The translations under genes were made by a program, and so were the position numbers. A DNA stretch of 21,230 nucleotides from Pseudomonadota bacterium (GTDB lineage Bacteria; Pseudomonadota; Alphaproteobacteria; Sphingomonadales; Sphingomonadaceae), in the NCBI GenBank assembly GCA_023433445.1, contig JAEZCS010000206.1, forward strand, positions 1-21,230, written 5' to 3'. This document shows, in pieces, positions 1 to 6,720 of the stretch; position 1 is the first letter of the stretch, and each line of letters opens with the position of its first letter. The notes beneath the pieces were generated by a model, which was not told the origin of the DNA, made no database searches, and saw only the letters and a program-made list of their open reading frames with translations.

Positions 1-512
1 CGCCGCTCGCCAATGTCCTGTGCTACGATCGCGATCCTGTTCGCCGCACCGAAAAGCTCGCCGAGCTTGCCGAGCTCGCCGCCCCGTTCAACATCGCCCT
101 ATCCATCGAATTTTATCCCCCCTCCCAGGTCAGGACCCTGAGCGCTGCCCTTGAGGAAATAGCCCGCACCAACCGATCCGACATCAAGATCACAGCAGAC
201 CTCCTCCACATCATGCGCGGCGGCGAGGCGGAAATCAGCATGGCCCTCCTCAATCACCCCGCCATCGCCATCGGACAAATATCCGACGGGCCCGCTACCA
301 TCGATCCCGAAACTCTCGAATATGAAGCCGGCATCCAGCGCCTGCTCCCCGGACAAGGCGCGTTCGACATCCAGGCGTTCGAACACGCCCTCAACAGCAA
401 CACGCCCATCAGCATCGAAATACCCCAGCAAAACGAAATAGACCGGGGAACCACAGCACAACAGCGCGCGCAAAAGGCCGTCAACGCCGTACGAACCGCG
501 CTGGACAAGTGA
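1..512 (+). CDS. Sugar phosphate isomerase/epimerase, TIM-barrel (3' part)
   Basis: This is the C-terminal 169 residues or so of a xylose-isomerase-like TIM-barrel protein; the reading frame is open from base 3 and the start lies left of the window. The family covers sugar isomerases, epimerases and IolE/IolI-like enzymes acting in the cytoplasm with a divalent metal. Visible family signatures are a strand with a metal-ligand glutamate (LSIEFYP), a DLLHIMRGGE segment matching the usual D-x-x-H metal region, a GQISDGPA strand, and an RLLPGQGAFDI segment that matches the family's R-x-x-PGxG motif. The gene ends at TGA 510-512, 20 bases before a strong terminator. The exact substrate cannot be told. 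The 3' end uses more A/T-ending codons (ATA, ACA, CTA) than the neighbours, which may hint at a different origin. Confidence is high for the fold, low for the reaction. Confidence 0.85.
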   Translation, partial: PLANVLCYDRDPVRRTEKLAELAELAAPFNIALSIEFYPPSQVRTLSAALEEIARTNRSDIKITADLLHIMRGGEAEISMALLNHPAIAIGQISDGPATIDPETLEYEAGIQRLLPGQGAFDIQAFEHALNSNTPISIEIPQQNEIDRGTTAQQRAQKAVNAVRTALDK

Positions 513-531
513 CGCTACGCGAGGGGTCGTT

Positions 532-561
532 CAGGCTATTTGATAGCCTGTGGTTTTTTTT
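532..561 (+). terminator. Rho-independent terminator after the isomerase gene
   Basis: A perfect 8-bp stem (CAGGCTAT, 532-539; ATAGCCTG, 543-550) with a 3-nt loop TTG is followed after TGG by a run of eight T (554-561). It starts 20 bases after the isomerase stop and separates that gene from the Lrp pair. This is the best intrinsic terminator in the window. Confidence 0.9.
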
Positions 562-638
562 CGCACAGCAAACCCTCCTGTTTTGATACGCATGATCATG
601 ATGGATGACCGTTGCTGTTAAAACATGCGGCGTGATGG

Positions 639-654
639 TGCGCAAAACTATGCA
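639..654. promoter_or_regulatory. Possible Lrp/AsnC autoregulatory site
   Basis: In the 246-base gap before the first Lrp gene, TGCGCAAAACTATGCA is an imperfect inverted repeat (TGCxxA-N4-TxxGCA) with an A-rich centre, the general shape of AsnC/Lrp sites. It lies 105 bases before the ATG. A perfect palindrome CATGATCATG at 591-600 is nearby. Autoregulation is common in the family, but assignment of this site is inference. Confidence 0.25.
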
Positions 655-758
655 TTGCCGAAGGAAGGGCGGCCGCAGCCAGCAATGGGCTCCTGCCGTC
701 ATGTGGCACTCTCGATTCCTGCGCGCTATACGTCCTGCATCTACGGGAGGCTTGGGGA

Positions 759-1250
759 ATGCAGATACGGAATGGGCGGATGGCAGCGCCGCCCGCACTG
801 GATGCGCTGGATAATAGCATCATCGAAATCCTGCGCACTAATGGGCGGGCGACCAACCAGGATATTGCGCAGCAATTGTCAGTGACCGCCGCCACGGTTT
901 CAGCACGGCTGCAAAAGATGGAAGATGCCCGGGCGATGCGCGTCGTCGCCGTGACCGACTTCGCGGCGAGGGGGTATAATGTCATCATTGCTGTGGGCGT
1001 CAGGGTGCAGGGCCGTGGCATTCAGGAGGTGGGACGCGATCTTGCCAAATTCCCCGAAGTGCTGAGCGTCAATGCCATGAACGGCGGCTATGACCTGGAA
1101 CTGATGGTGGCGCTCCACGATTTCTCCGAAGTCCAGGAATTTCTCTACGACCATATCTCCGGCATCGAGGGTGTGGCGCAGATCGATTCCGGCGTTGCGG
1201 TGGATATCGTCAAATATGAGTTCAACGTCGTGCCGCTGGGGCCGACATGA
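759..1250 (+). CDS. Lrp/AsnC family transcriptional regulator (first of tandem pair)
   Basis: A 163-residue protein with the standard Lrp/AsnC layout. An N-terminal winged helix-turn-helix spans about residues 14-60 (LDALDNSIIEILRTNGRATN, then DIAQQLSVTAATVSARLQKM). A C-terminal RAM/effector-binding domain follows at about 70-155 (AVGVRVQGRGIQEVG, FPEVLSVNAMNGGYDLELMV). Family members bind DNA as dimers to octamers and respond to amino acids or related small molecules. The ATG at 759 has a GGGAG 10-15 bases upstream; a second in-frame ATG at 780 is possible because the extra seven residues are not conserved family sequence. The gene overlaps the next, paralogous regulator by 4 nt (ATGA), so the two are very likely translated together. 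The controlled genes are unknown; the adjacent symporter is a natural candidate. Confidence 0.9.
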   Translation: MQIRNGRMAAPPALDALDNSIIEILRTNGRATNQDIAQQLSVTAATVSARLQKMEDARAMRVVAVTDFAARGYNVIIAVGVRVQGRGIQEVGRDLAKFPEVLSVNAMNGGYDLELMVALHDFSEVQEFLYDHISGIEGVAQIDSGVAVDIVKYEFNVVPLGPT

Positions 1251-1771
1251 GCGCGCCGCTGCTGGATCCGCTGGATCGGAAAATCGTGGACAAGCTGTCA
1301 TTCGACGCGCGCATTTCAAACCGGGCGATTGCTGCTCAACTGGGCGTGACCGAAGGGACGATCCGGGCGCGGATAAAGCGTTTGCAGAATGATGGGCTGA
1401 TCCATTTCACGGTGGTGACGGATTTCCGCCTCGCGGGATCACCCAACCTTTGCATGATGGGGATCAACGCTGATCCGTCGCAGGTGACGGCGATCGCGGA
1501 GCGATTGAGGGGGATGCCGGAAATCAATTGCGTCGTGTTGCTGCTGGGGCGGTTCAATCTGCTGGCGATGGGATTGTTCACCAATATCGAGCAGTTGAAT
1601 GCACTGGTTTCGACGAAGATTCGCAGCCTGCCTGGCGTGCAGCGGGTGGAGACGGGGATATCCGTGCACAACCTGAAATATGAGGCGGGAGTGGCGCGGA
1701 TTACGCAAATGCCAAAAGGAAATAGCGAAATAAACGCGGTTGCCAAAAAGAAGGTCGTTGCGGTGGCGTAA
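1247..1771 (+). CDS. Lrp/AsnC family transcriptional regulator (second of tandem pair)
   Basis: A 174-residue Lrp/AsnC protein. The DNA-binding part is at about residues 7-55 (LDPLDRKIVDKLSFDARISN, AIAAQLGVTEGTIRARIKRL) and the RAM domain at about 65-150 (MGINADPSQVTAIAERL, VVLLLGRFNLLAMGLFT, VETGISVHNLKYE). It shares the layout and several short stretches (VVTDF; HNLKYE versus DIVKYE) with the preceding protein, so the two are paralogues. The ATG sits inside the ATGA overlap with the upstream gene and has no strong Shine-Dalgarno of its own, which points to translational coupling. A basic C-terminal tail (VAKKKVVAVA) extends beyond the usual family end. Co-translation of two paralogues suggests they form mixed oligomers; this is inference. 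Confidence 0.9.
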   Translation: MSAPLLDPLDRKIVDKLSFDARISNRAIAAQLGVTEGTIRARIKRLQNDGLIHFTVVTDFRLAGSPNLCMMGINADPSQVTAIAERLRGMPEINCVVLLLGRFNLLAMGLFTNIEQLNALVSTKIRSLPGVQRVETGISVHNLKYEAGVARITQMPKGNSEINAVAKKKVVAVA

Positions 1772-1861
1772 CGATGGCGACGGCTCCACATGAATGTGCG
1801 ACGCCTTGACCGTCAGCGTGGAGGCTGCGGCGCGTGGGTTGAGAAAGCGCGCGTAACTGAT

Positions 1862-1933
1862 ACCGGCGGGGTGAAATCAAGGCGGCGTGGTCAAGATTGC
1901 GGCGGTGTGAGATCAAGGCGGCGTCGTCACGAT
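1862..1933. repeat. Two-copy 36-bp tandem repeat across the symporter gene's 3' end
   Basis: Two direct copies, 1898-1933 and 1862-1897, each 36 bp and matching at about 30 of 36 positions. The copy inside the gene encodes the last residues of the minus-strand symporter (IVTTPP plus TGA); the second copy lies just after the stop and would read ILTTPP plus TGA in the same frame. It looks like an old duplication of the gene end rather than a dispersed repeat. No further clean copy was seen. Confidence 0.7.
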
Positions 1934-3112
1934 CGAGGCGGCGGCGACGTCGTTGGTGACGTTGCCGACGGTGCGGAACAGGTCCGGGATCGCCTCTATC
2001 GCCAGAAGCAGGGGCAAGGCCGTCACCGGCACGCCAGCGGCGATGCAAACCGGGGCAATGGTCGCGAAGAAGGAGACCTGGGCGGGAAGCCCGACCGCGC
2101 CGAGACTGACCGGTACGGCGACGAGGGCGATGAGCGCCAGGGTCGCCACGCCGATCGCTACCCCATGCATGTGGCCGAGATAGATGGCGACGGCGACGTT
2201 CGCAGCGACGCTGGCGGCGCGGAACAGCGATACGGCCATCGGCAGGACGATGGCAGCGGTCTCTTCCGGCACGTCGAGATCGCGCGCGGCGTCCACCATG
2301 ACGGGCAGCGTCGCGAGCGAGGATTGCGTGCCGAGCGCCACGGCCTGAGCTGGCAGGACCGAGCGGGCAAAGCGGAGGGGAGAGCGGCGCCCCGCCAAGG
2401 CTGCCCAGATATAGGCGAGCAGCGTGGCGGCAAGGCAGCAGGCTGCGACGACCGCGATATATTGGGCAAAGGCACCGACCGCGCCGATGCCGAGGTTCGC
2501 GCCCGCCCCGAAGGCCAGGGCCGCTATGCCGATGGGCGCGACCACAAGCACCCAGCCAACGATGACCAGCATGGTTTCGACAAGGCCGGACAGCAGCTTG
2601 AGCAACGCATCGGCCAGATCCCGCGTGATGCGGGCGATGGCGAAGCCGAAGAAGATGGCAAACACGACCAGCGGCACCATGGCCGTTTCAGCGGCGGCCT
2701 TGATCGGATTTGCCGGGATGACGCCGCTATACCATGCGCTCTGGTCCGTGGGGGGAGGCGGGCTTCCCGCCGAAGCGAAGCTCTGCGCGACCGGCCAGAA
2801 CCGCAACAGCCCCTCCGCCAGAAGCGCCGCGCAAATCGAAGCTGCCGTCAGCATCAGCGCGAAGAGGATGAGGGTGCGGGCCGCGATACTGCCAGCCGCA
2901 GCATTGCGCGAGGCGGAAGCGATGCCGGTGACGAGCAGGCCGAAGACCAGTGGCACGACCGTCATGGTCAGCGCGTCGAGCCAAAGGCTGCCGATCGGCT
3001 GAAGGATGGTCCCAAGGGTCTGCTGCAACTGCCCGCTGGTGACGATACCCGCTGTCAGGCCAAGGAGAAGGCCAGCCAGCAATTGCAGTGGGCGGGCCTT
3101 TATGACGATCAA
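1913..3112 (-). CDS. Dicarboxylate/amino acid:cation symporter (DAACS/SDF family), divergent
   Basis: A 399-residue inner-membrane protein with multiple hydrophobic segments and the GltPh/DctA fold signatures. There is a serine-containing HP1 tip (TQSSLATLP, about 262-270), an HP2 tip (PVSLGAVGLPA, about 334-344) and a TM8 motif DLFRTVGNVTND (377-388). The TM8 motif keeps the Asp, Arg, Thr, Asn and Asp that hold the substrate and a sodium ion in family members. The TM7 motif NMDGT, which forms the other sodium sites, is absent; the aligned stretch reads VSLFRAASVAANVA (294-307). Transport of a C4-dicarboxylate or acidic amino acid is likely, but the coupling ion is uncertain. The start is TTG, placed in a 4-nt TTGA overlap with the stop of the upstream methyltransferase gene; no nearby ATG or GTG gives a full-length protein. 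Confidence 0.85.
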   Translation of the reverse strand: MIVIKARPLQLLAGLLLGLTAGIVTSGQLQQTLGTILQPIGSLWLDALTMTVVPLVFGLLVTGIASASRNAAAGSIAARTLILFALMLTAASICAALLAEGLLRFWPVAQSFASAGSPPPPTDQSAWYSGVIPANPIKAAAETAMVPLVVFAIFFGFAIARITRDLADALLKLLSGLVETMLVIVGWVLVVAPIGIAALAFGAGANLGIGAVGAFAQYIAVVAACCLAATLLAYIWAALAGRRSPLRFARSVLPAQAVALGTQSSLATLPVMVDAARDLDVPEETAAIVLPMAVSLFRAASVAANVAVAIYLGHMHGVAIGVATLALIALVAVPVSLGAVGLPAQVSFFATIAPVCIAAGVPVTALPLLLAIEAIPDLFRTVGNVTNDVAAASIVTTPP

Positions 3113-4131
3113 GTCCGGGTCGCCCGACGTTCGATGACCGCAGAGATCAGCGCGATACGCTCCACATCGGCATAGGCGGGGTTTTCCAGTTCCTCACCGA
3201 ACACATCCGGATCGATTTCGGCATAGCGCAGCAGGCAATCATGCTCCTGAGCAAGGCTGTCGAGGCGCACTTTCAAGTCGTCGTTGCCGCCGACGATCGC
3301 GCTGCCGGTATAAAGGATGAAACGGCCGTCGGCAGCGAGCCGAGGCAGGGCCTGCCGCGCCATCGTCAGCGACACCTCGGCTCCGTGCATGCCGCCGCCG
3401 TCACGATAGGCGCGGCCTGCGGAGTCGATGATATAGGGTGGGTTGGCGAGCAGCAGATCGAATGTTCCGCTGATCGAAGACAGATCCGCAGCCTGGCAGA
3501 AGCGCGCATCCACGCCCGCCGCCTGTGCGTTGATCCGGGCGAGACGGAGCGCCGCTGGATTGACGTCGGTCATGATGATTTCCACGCGAGGGCAAAGATG
3601 CGCGGCGACGATGCCGCCCACGCCCGCGCCGGTGCCCATGTCGACAAGCCGTGCGCCTTCGCGCTGCGGGCATCGCGCCAGTTCATCGCTGATCAGGCGC
3701 GCAAAGCGGTAGCTGTCCGGCCCGAAGAAGATCGCGTCCTGGCGATCGGTGGGAAAAGCGGAATGAAGCAGCAGATCAGGGCCGAGCGATGACACGCGGA
3801 AGCGGCTTTTGAGGCCATCGCCATGCTGTTCCAGCCCACTCGCGCGATCCAATATATGCAGCAGTTCAGGATCGAGCAGGCCGGGGTCGAATGGCAGCGA
3901 CCAACCGAAAACATCGCGCAGGTCGTGCGCGCGGCGAAGGGGCGCGCGTTCGATAAGGCGCGCATGAGTGGCGGGGGTAGGCGTGATGAAGTGATAGCCG
4001 CGCGCCTTGAGCATGGCGAGCAGGTCAAGCAAAGCCGCCGCTCTGGCGTCAGCGTCGGCTACAACCGGCTCCCAAGCCTGTTCCTGCGACGGATCGCCCT
4101 CGCATCGTGCCCCCGTGATCATTTGCTCCAC
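3109..4131 (-). CDS. Class I SAM-dependent methyltransferase with NPPY motif
   Basis: A 340-residue cytoplasmic protein. An N-terminal domain of about 150 residues lacks a recognisable catalytic motif. It is followed by a Rossmann-type methyltransferase domain with motif I LVDMGTGAGVG (about 162-172), an acidic residue ending the second strand (IIMTDVNPAA, about 185-194) and NPPY at 230-233. NPPY marks enzymes that methylate planar nitrogens, such as the glutamine methyltransferase PrmC or the rRNA guanine N2 methyltransferases RlmG/RsmC. The two-domain layout fits the latter group or the PrmC-like proteins; the substrate cannot be fixed from sequence. The start is GTG at 4131, chosen because GGGAG lies 8 bases upstream; an ATG three codons later is worse placed. 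The gene overlaps the symporter gene by 4 nt, so both are probably on one message. Confidence 0.85.
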   Translation of the reverse strand: MEQMITGARCEGDPSQEQAWEPVVADADARAAALLDLLAMLKARGYHFITPTPATHARLIERAPLRRAHDLRDVFGWSLPFDPGLLDPELLHILDRASGLEQHGDGLKSRFRVSSLGPDLLLHSAFPTDRQDAIFFGPDSYRFARLISDELARCPQREGARLVDMGTGAGVGGIVAAHLCPRVEIIMTDVNPAALRLARINAQAAGVDARFCQAADLSSISGTFDLLLANPPYIIDSAGRAYRDGGGMHGAEVSLTMARQALPRLAADGRFILYTGSAIVGGNDDLKVRLDSLAQEHDCLLRYAEIDPDVFGEELENPAYADVERIALISAVIERRATRT

Positions 4132-4137
4132 GCAATA

Positions 4138-4158
4138 TTCTCCCTTCGGGCGAGAGAA
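4138..4158 (-). promoter_or_regulatory. Hairpin masking the methyltransferase ribosome binding site
   Basis: On the minus strand, TTCTC (4158-4154) pairs with GAGAA (4142-4138), with an inner CC/GG pair closed around a short loop and a 3-nt bulge. The Shine-Dalgarno GGGAG (4144-4140) lies wholly in the 3' arm, 8 bases before the GTG start. Such masking could lower or switch translation. The structure is read by eye; function is inference. The rest of the 4132-4399 gap shows no gene and no clear promoter. Confidence 0.4.
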
Positions 4159-4399
4159 CGCCGCGAGCGGCCTATCGGGTCCCAGTGCAGCCGTGGCGGG
4201 ACTTCGACCCCAGCGCAGGCGCGCGCCGCACCTTTAAGGCGGGATTACGGCATAGCTTTACGATTTGCCGGACGGTATGCGGAAGTTCAGGTGCACGTCC
4301 GGCTAGGTTTGCAATCCACCAGACGCCATGTCTAATGAATGAGCTTTAGATGCGGCGTGCCCGAAAGCGTGCCGCCGAAATATATAAGGGGATAAGAGG

Positions 4400-5338
4400 A
4401 TGGCGAAAGCCAAGGGCAAGGCGCGGCGCGTCGTCAAATGGGTGGCTATCATCCTGATAGTGGTTGTCGCGTTTCTGGTCGCGATGACCGTGCGTGCCAT
4501 CGGGGCGGGCAATTTTGGGCGGATGGTGCTGGGCATCGGTGTCCAATATGACGAGACGCCGCCTGTCCTGCCTGCGCTGTCGGACAAGGCGATCCTCATC
4601 TTTTCCAAGACCAACGGCTTCCGCGATGACGAGCAGATCGTGGCCGCGAACCGGGCGATTGCGGAGATTGCAAAGCAGCGGGGATGGACCAGCTACACGA
4701 CCGAGAATGCGGCCGTGTTCAATCCCGCGCAGCTCCAGCGATTCAAGGCCGTGGTGTGGAGCAGCGTCAGCGGCGACGTACTGACGCCTGCGCAGCGCGA
4801 TGCTTTCCGCGCGTGGCTGGAAAAGGGCGGGGGCTTTGTCGGGCTGCACGGCGCTGGCGGCGATCCGAACTATGCGTGGCCATGGTATGTCGAGGATCTG
4901 ATCGGCGCACAGTTCATCGGCCATATCATGGGTCCGCAGTTCCAGCAGGCCACGTTGCATGTCGAAGATCGCGATCATCCGGCAACCCGCGAGTTGCCCG
5001 AGACGTGGCAGCGGACGGATGAATGGTACAGTTTTGACGCCAGCCCGCGCGCCAAGGGCTATCGCATTCTCGTCACCATCGATGAGAAGAGCTACAGCCC
5101 GCTGCAAAAGCTGACGTCTTTCATGAAAGCCAAGGACATCAGCATGGGCGCGGATCATCCGATGGTGTGGACGCATTGCGTGGGCGATGGGCGAGCCTTC
5201 TATTCCGCACTGGGTCATGCCGCGTCGACCTATGGCGAGCCGCTGCATCGCAAGATGATCGGCGGGGCGATCGCCTGGGCAGCGGGGCTGGAGGGGCCGC
5301 GCTGCGTCGGCGGCAAGGAGGTTGCAACCGCGCAGTGA
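4400..5338 (+). CDS. Membrane-anchored ThuA domain protein
   Basis: A 312-residue protein. A basic N-terminus and one hydrophobic helix at about residues 13-31 (KWVAIILIVVVAFLVAM) are not followed by an obvious cleavage site, so it is probably anchored in the inner membrane with the rest in the periplasm. Residues about 62-290 form a ThuA domain, a class I glutamine-amidotransferase-like fold. Recognisable pieces are ILIFSKTNGFRDDEQIV, a WSSVSGDVLTPAQRDAF block, GGGFVGLHGAGGD, DEWYSF and GRAFYSALGHAASTY. ThuA proteins are linked to sugar (trehalose, other glycoside) metabolism, but the reaction is poorly known; no Cys-His-Glu triad is evident. The ATG at 4400 is preceded by AAGGGGATAAGAGG. 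A thiolase gene follows 120 bases later; no link in function is evident. Confidence 0.85.
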   Translation: MAKAKGKARRVVKWVAIILIVVVAFLVAMTVRAIGAGNFGRMVLGIGVQYDETPPVLPALSDKAILIFSKTNGFRDDEQIVAANRAIAEIAKQRGWTSYTTENAAVFNPAQLQRFKAVVWSSVSGDVLTPAQRDAFRAWLEKGGGFVGLHGAGGDPNYAWPWYVEDLIGAQFIGHIMGPQFQQATLHVEDRDHPATRELPETWQRTDEWYSFDASPRAKGYRILVTIDEKSYSPLQKLTSFMKAKDISMGADHPMVWTHCVGDGRAFYSALGHAASTYGEPLHRKMIGGAIAWAAGLEGPRCVGGKEVATAQ

Positions 5339-5458
5339 GGCATTGTTCCTAGCGCGGATGATCGTGAGGGCGATGCATAAGCGCCATAGGGCTCCTATAT
5401 CGGGCAAGACGATGGCCGGGCGCTGCTCCGCTTGGGTCGACTGGTAAAGGAAAATGCC

Positions 5459-6643
5459 ATGCAGGATGATCCTGTTGTAATTGCCGGCTATGCGCGAACG
5501 CCGATGGGCGGATTTCAGGGCGTTCTCTCGCCGCTGAAGGCCACGGATCTCGGCGCAGCAGCGGTCAAGGCCGCAGTCGAGCGCGCCGGTGCGCCGGTGG
5601 GCGCAATCGACCGCATCTATATGGGCTGCGTATTGCCTGCCGGATTGGGCCAGGCGCCCGCGCGGCAGGCGGCCCTGGGGGCAGGGCTGGGCCTCAATAC
5701 CGAGGCGACGACCGTCAACAAGATGTGCGGTTCGGGCATGCAGGCGGCGATCATGGCGCAGGAAGCGCTGCTGGCTGGTACCGCCGATCTGGTCTTGGCA
5801 GGCGGCATGGAAAGCATGACCAACGCCCCCTATGCGCTGCCCAAGCATCGATCAGGCGCGCGGATCGGGCATGACCGGATCATCGACACGATGATGATGG
5901 ACGGGTTGGAAGATGCCTATGAGCCGGGCAAGGCTATGGGCGTTTTTGCCGAGGAAGCGGTACGCGACTATCAGTTCACGCGCGCGGAGCAGGACGCCTA
6001 TGCGGTGCGATCGCTGGAGCGGGCGAAGGCCGCGATTGCCAGCGGCGCTTTCCAGCGTGAGATCGCAGCGGTGACCGTGCCGGGGCGTGGCGGTGACACG
6101 ATGGTCGACACGGACGAACAGCCGGGGAAGGCGCTGCCCGACAAGATCCCGTCGCTTAAGTCAGCTTTCGTTGCCGAGGGCACGATCACGGCGGCAAACA
6201 GCTCATCCATTTCCGATGGCGCAGCGGCGCTGGTGATGACGCGGCGAAGCGTGGCGGAGCGGCTCGGGCTGCCGGTGATCGCGACGGTCGTCGCAAGCGC
6301 TGCCCATGCGCATGAACCATCGCGCTTTACGACTGCGCCCGTTCCAGCGATGCGCAAGCTGCTGGAGAAGGCAAGATGGTCGGTGGACGATGTCGACCTG
6401 TTCGAAGTGAACGAAGCCTTTGCCGTGGTGGCGATGATCGCGGCCAAGGAGCTTGGCATCCCGGCGGACAAGCTGAACGTGAATGGCGGCGCGACGGCGC
6501 TGGGCCATCCGATCGGGGCTTCGGGCGCGCGGATCGTGGCGACGCTGCTTGGCGCATTGCAGGAACGTGGCCTGAAGCGCGGGATCGCGAGCCTTTGCAT
6601 CGGCGGCGGGGAGGCAACAGCGATGGCGTTCGAATTGGCCTGA
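5459..6643 (+). CDS. Acetyl-CoA C-acetyltransferase (thiolase)
   Basis: A 394-residue thiolase II family enzyme that condenses two acetyl-CoA to acetoacetyl-CoA or runs the reverse cleavage in the cytoplasm. The acyl-accepting cysteine is Cys90 in NKMCGSGMQA. The C-terminal half holds NEAFAVV, the catalytic histidine in NGGATALGHPIGASGAR, and the second cysteine in CIGGGEATAM. Length and motif order are complete. The ATG at 5459 is chosen over the in-frame TTG at 5432 because AAAGGA sits 7-8 bases before it and the protein then starts directly with the usual strand (DPVVIAGYARTPMG). It could serve polyhydroxyalkanoate, fatty acid or amino acid breakdown; no partner genes (phaB, CoA transferase) are near, so the pathway is open. 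A hairpin separates it from the next gene. Confidence 0.93.
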   Translation: MQDDPVVIAGYARTPMGGFQGVLSPLKATDLGAAAVKAAVERAGAPVGAIDRIYMGCVLPAGLGQAPARQAALGAGLGLNTEATTVNKMCGSGMQAAIMAQEALLAGTADLVLAGGMESMTNAPYALPKHRSGARIGHDRIIDTMMMDGLEDAYEPGKAMGVFAEEAVRDYQFTRAEQDAYAVRSLERAKAAIASGAFQREIAAVTVPGRGGDTMVDTDEQPGKALPDKIPSLKSAFVAEGTITAANSSSISDGAAALVMTRRSVAERLGLPVIATVVASAAHAHEPSRFTTAPVPAMRKLLEKARWSVDDVDLFEVNEAFAVVAMIAAKELGIPADKLNVNGGATALGHPIGASGARIVATLLGALQERGLKRGIASLCIGGGEATAMAFELA

Positions 6644-6682
6644 CTAGGGGGGAGACTTTCCTTTTTGTCAGAAGCGGATAGG

Positions 6683-6700
6683 CCGATGGTCTTCCATCGG
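6683..6700 (+). promoter_or_regulatory. Perfect hairpin between thiolase and MDR genes
   Basis: CCGATGG (6683-6689) and CCATCGG (6694-6700) form a perfect 7-bp stem around the tetraloop TCTT. It ends 20 bases before the ATG at 6721 and 6 bases before the AGGAG Shine-Dalgarno. There is no following T run, so it is a weak terminator at best; a stability or translation-control element for the downstream gene is equally possible. Confidence 0.5.
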
Positions 6701-6720
6701 TTATGAAGGAGTGGGCGCGC

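Noticed and set aside
1790..3175. 461-residue plus-strand open frame over the symporter and methyltransferase junction
   Set aside because: Its product is rich in Arg, Gly, Asp and Gln with no domain or hydrophobic pattern, and it is antisense to a clear symporter gene. Long antisense frames are expected at this GC content.
4160..4260. Possible structured RNA in the methyltransferase-ThuA gap (GTCCC and GGGAC arms)
   Set aside because: Only a 5-bp stem with a long loop and no known motif; within chance for GC-rich sequence.
5432..5458. Upstream TTG start for the thiolase
   Set aside because: The nine extra residues are not thiolase sequence and the ATG at 5459 has a better placed ribosome site.
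4346..5848. 500-residue minus-strand open frame over the ThuA and thiolase genes
   Set aside because: Low-complexity Arg/His/Ala composition; the plus strand here encodes two complete recognisable proteins.
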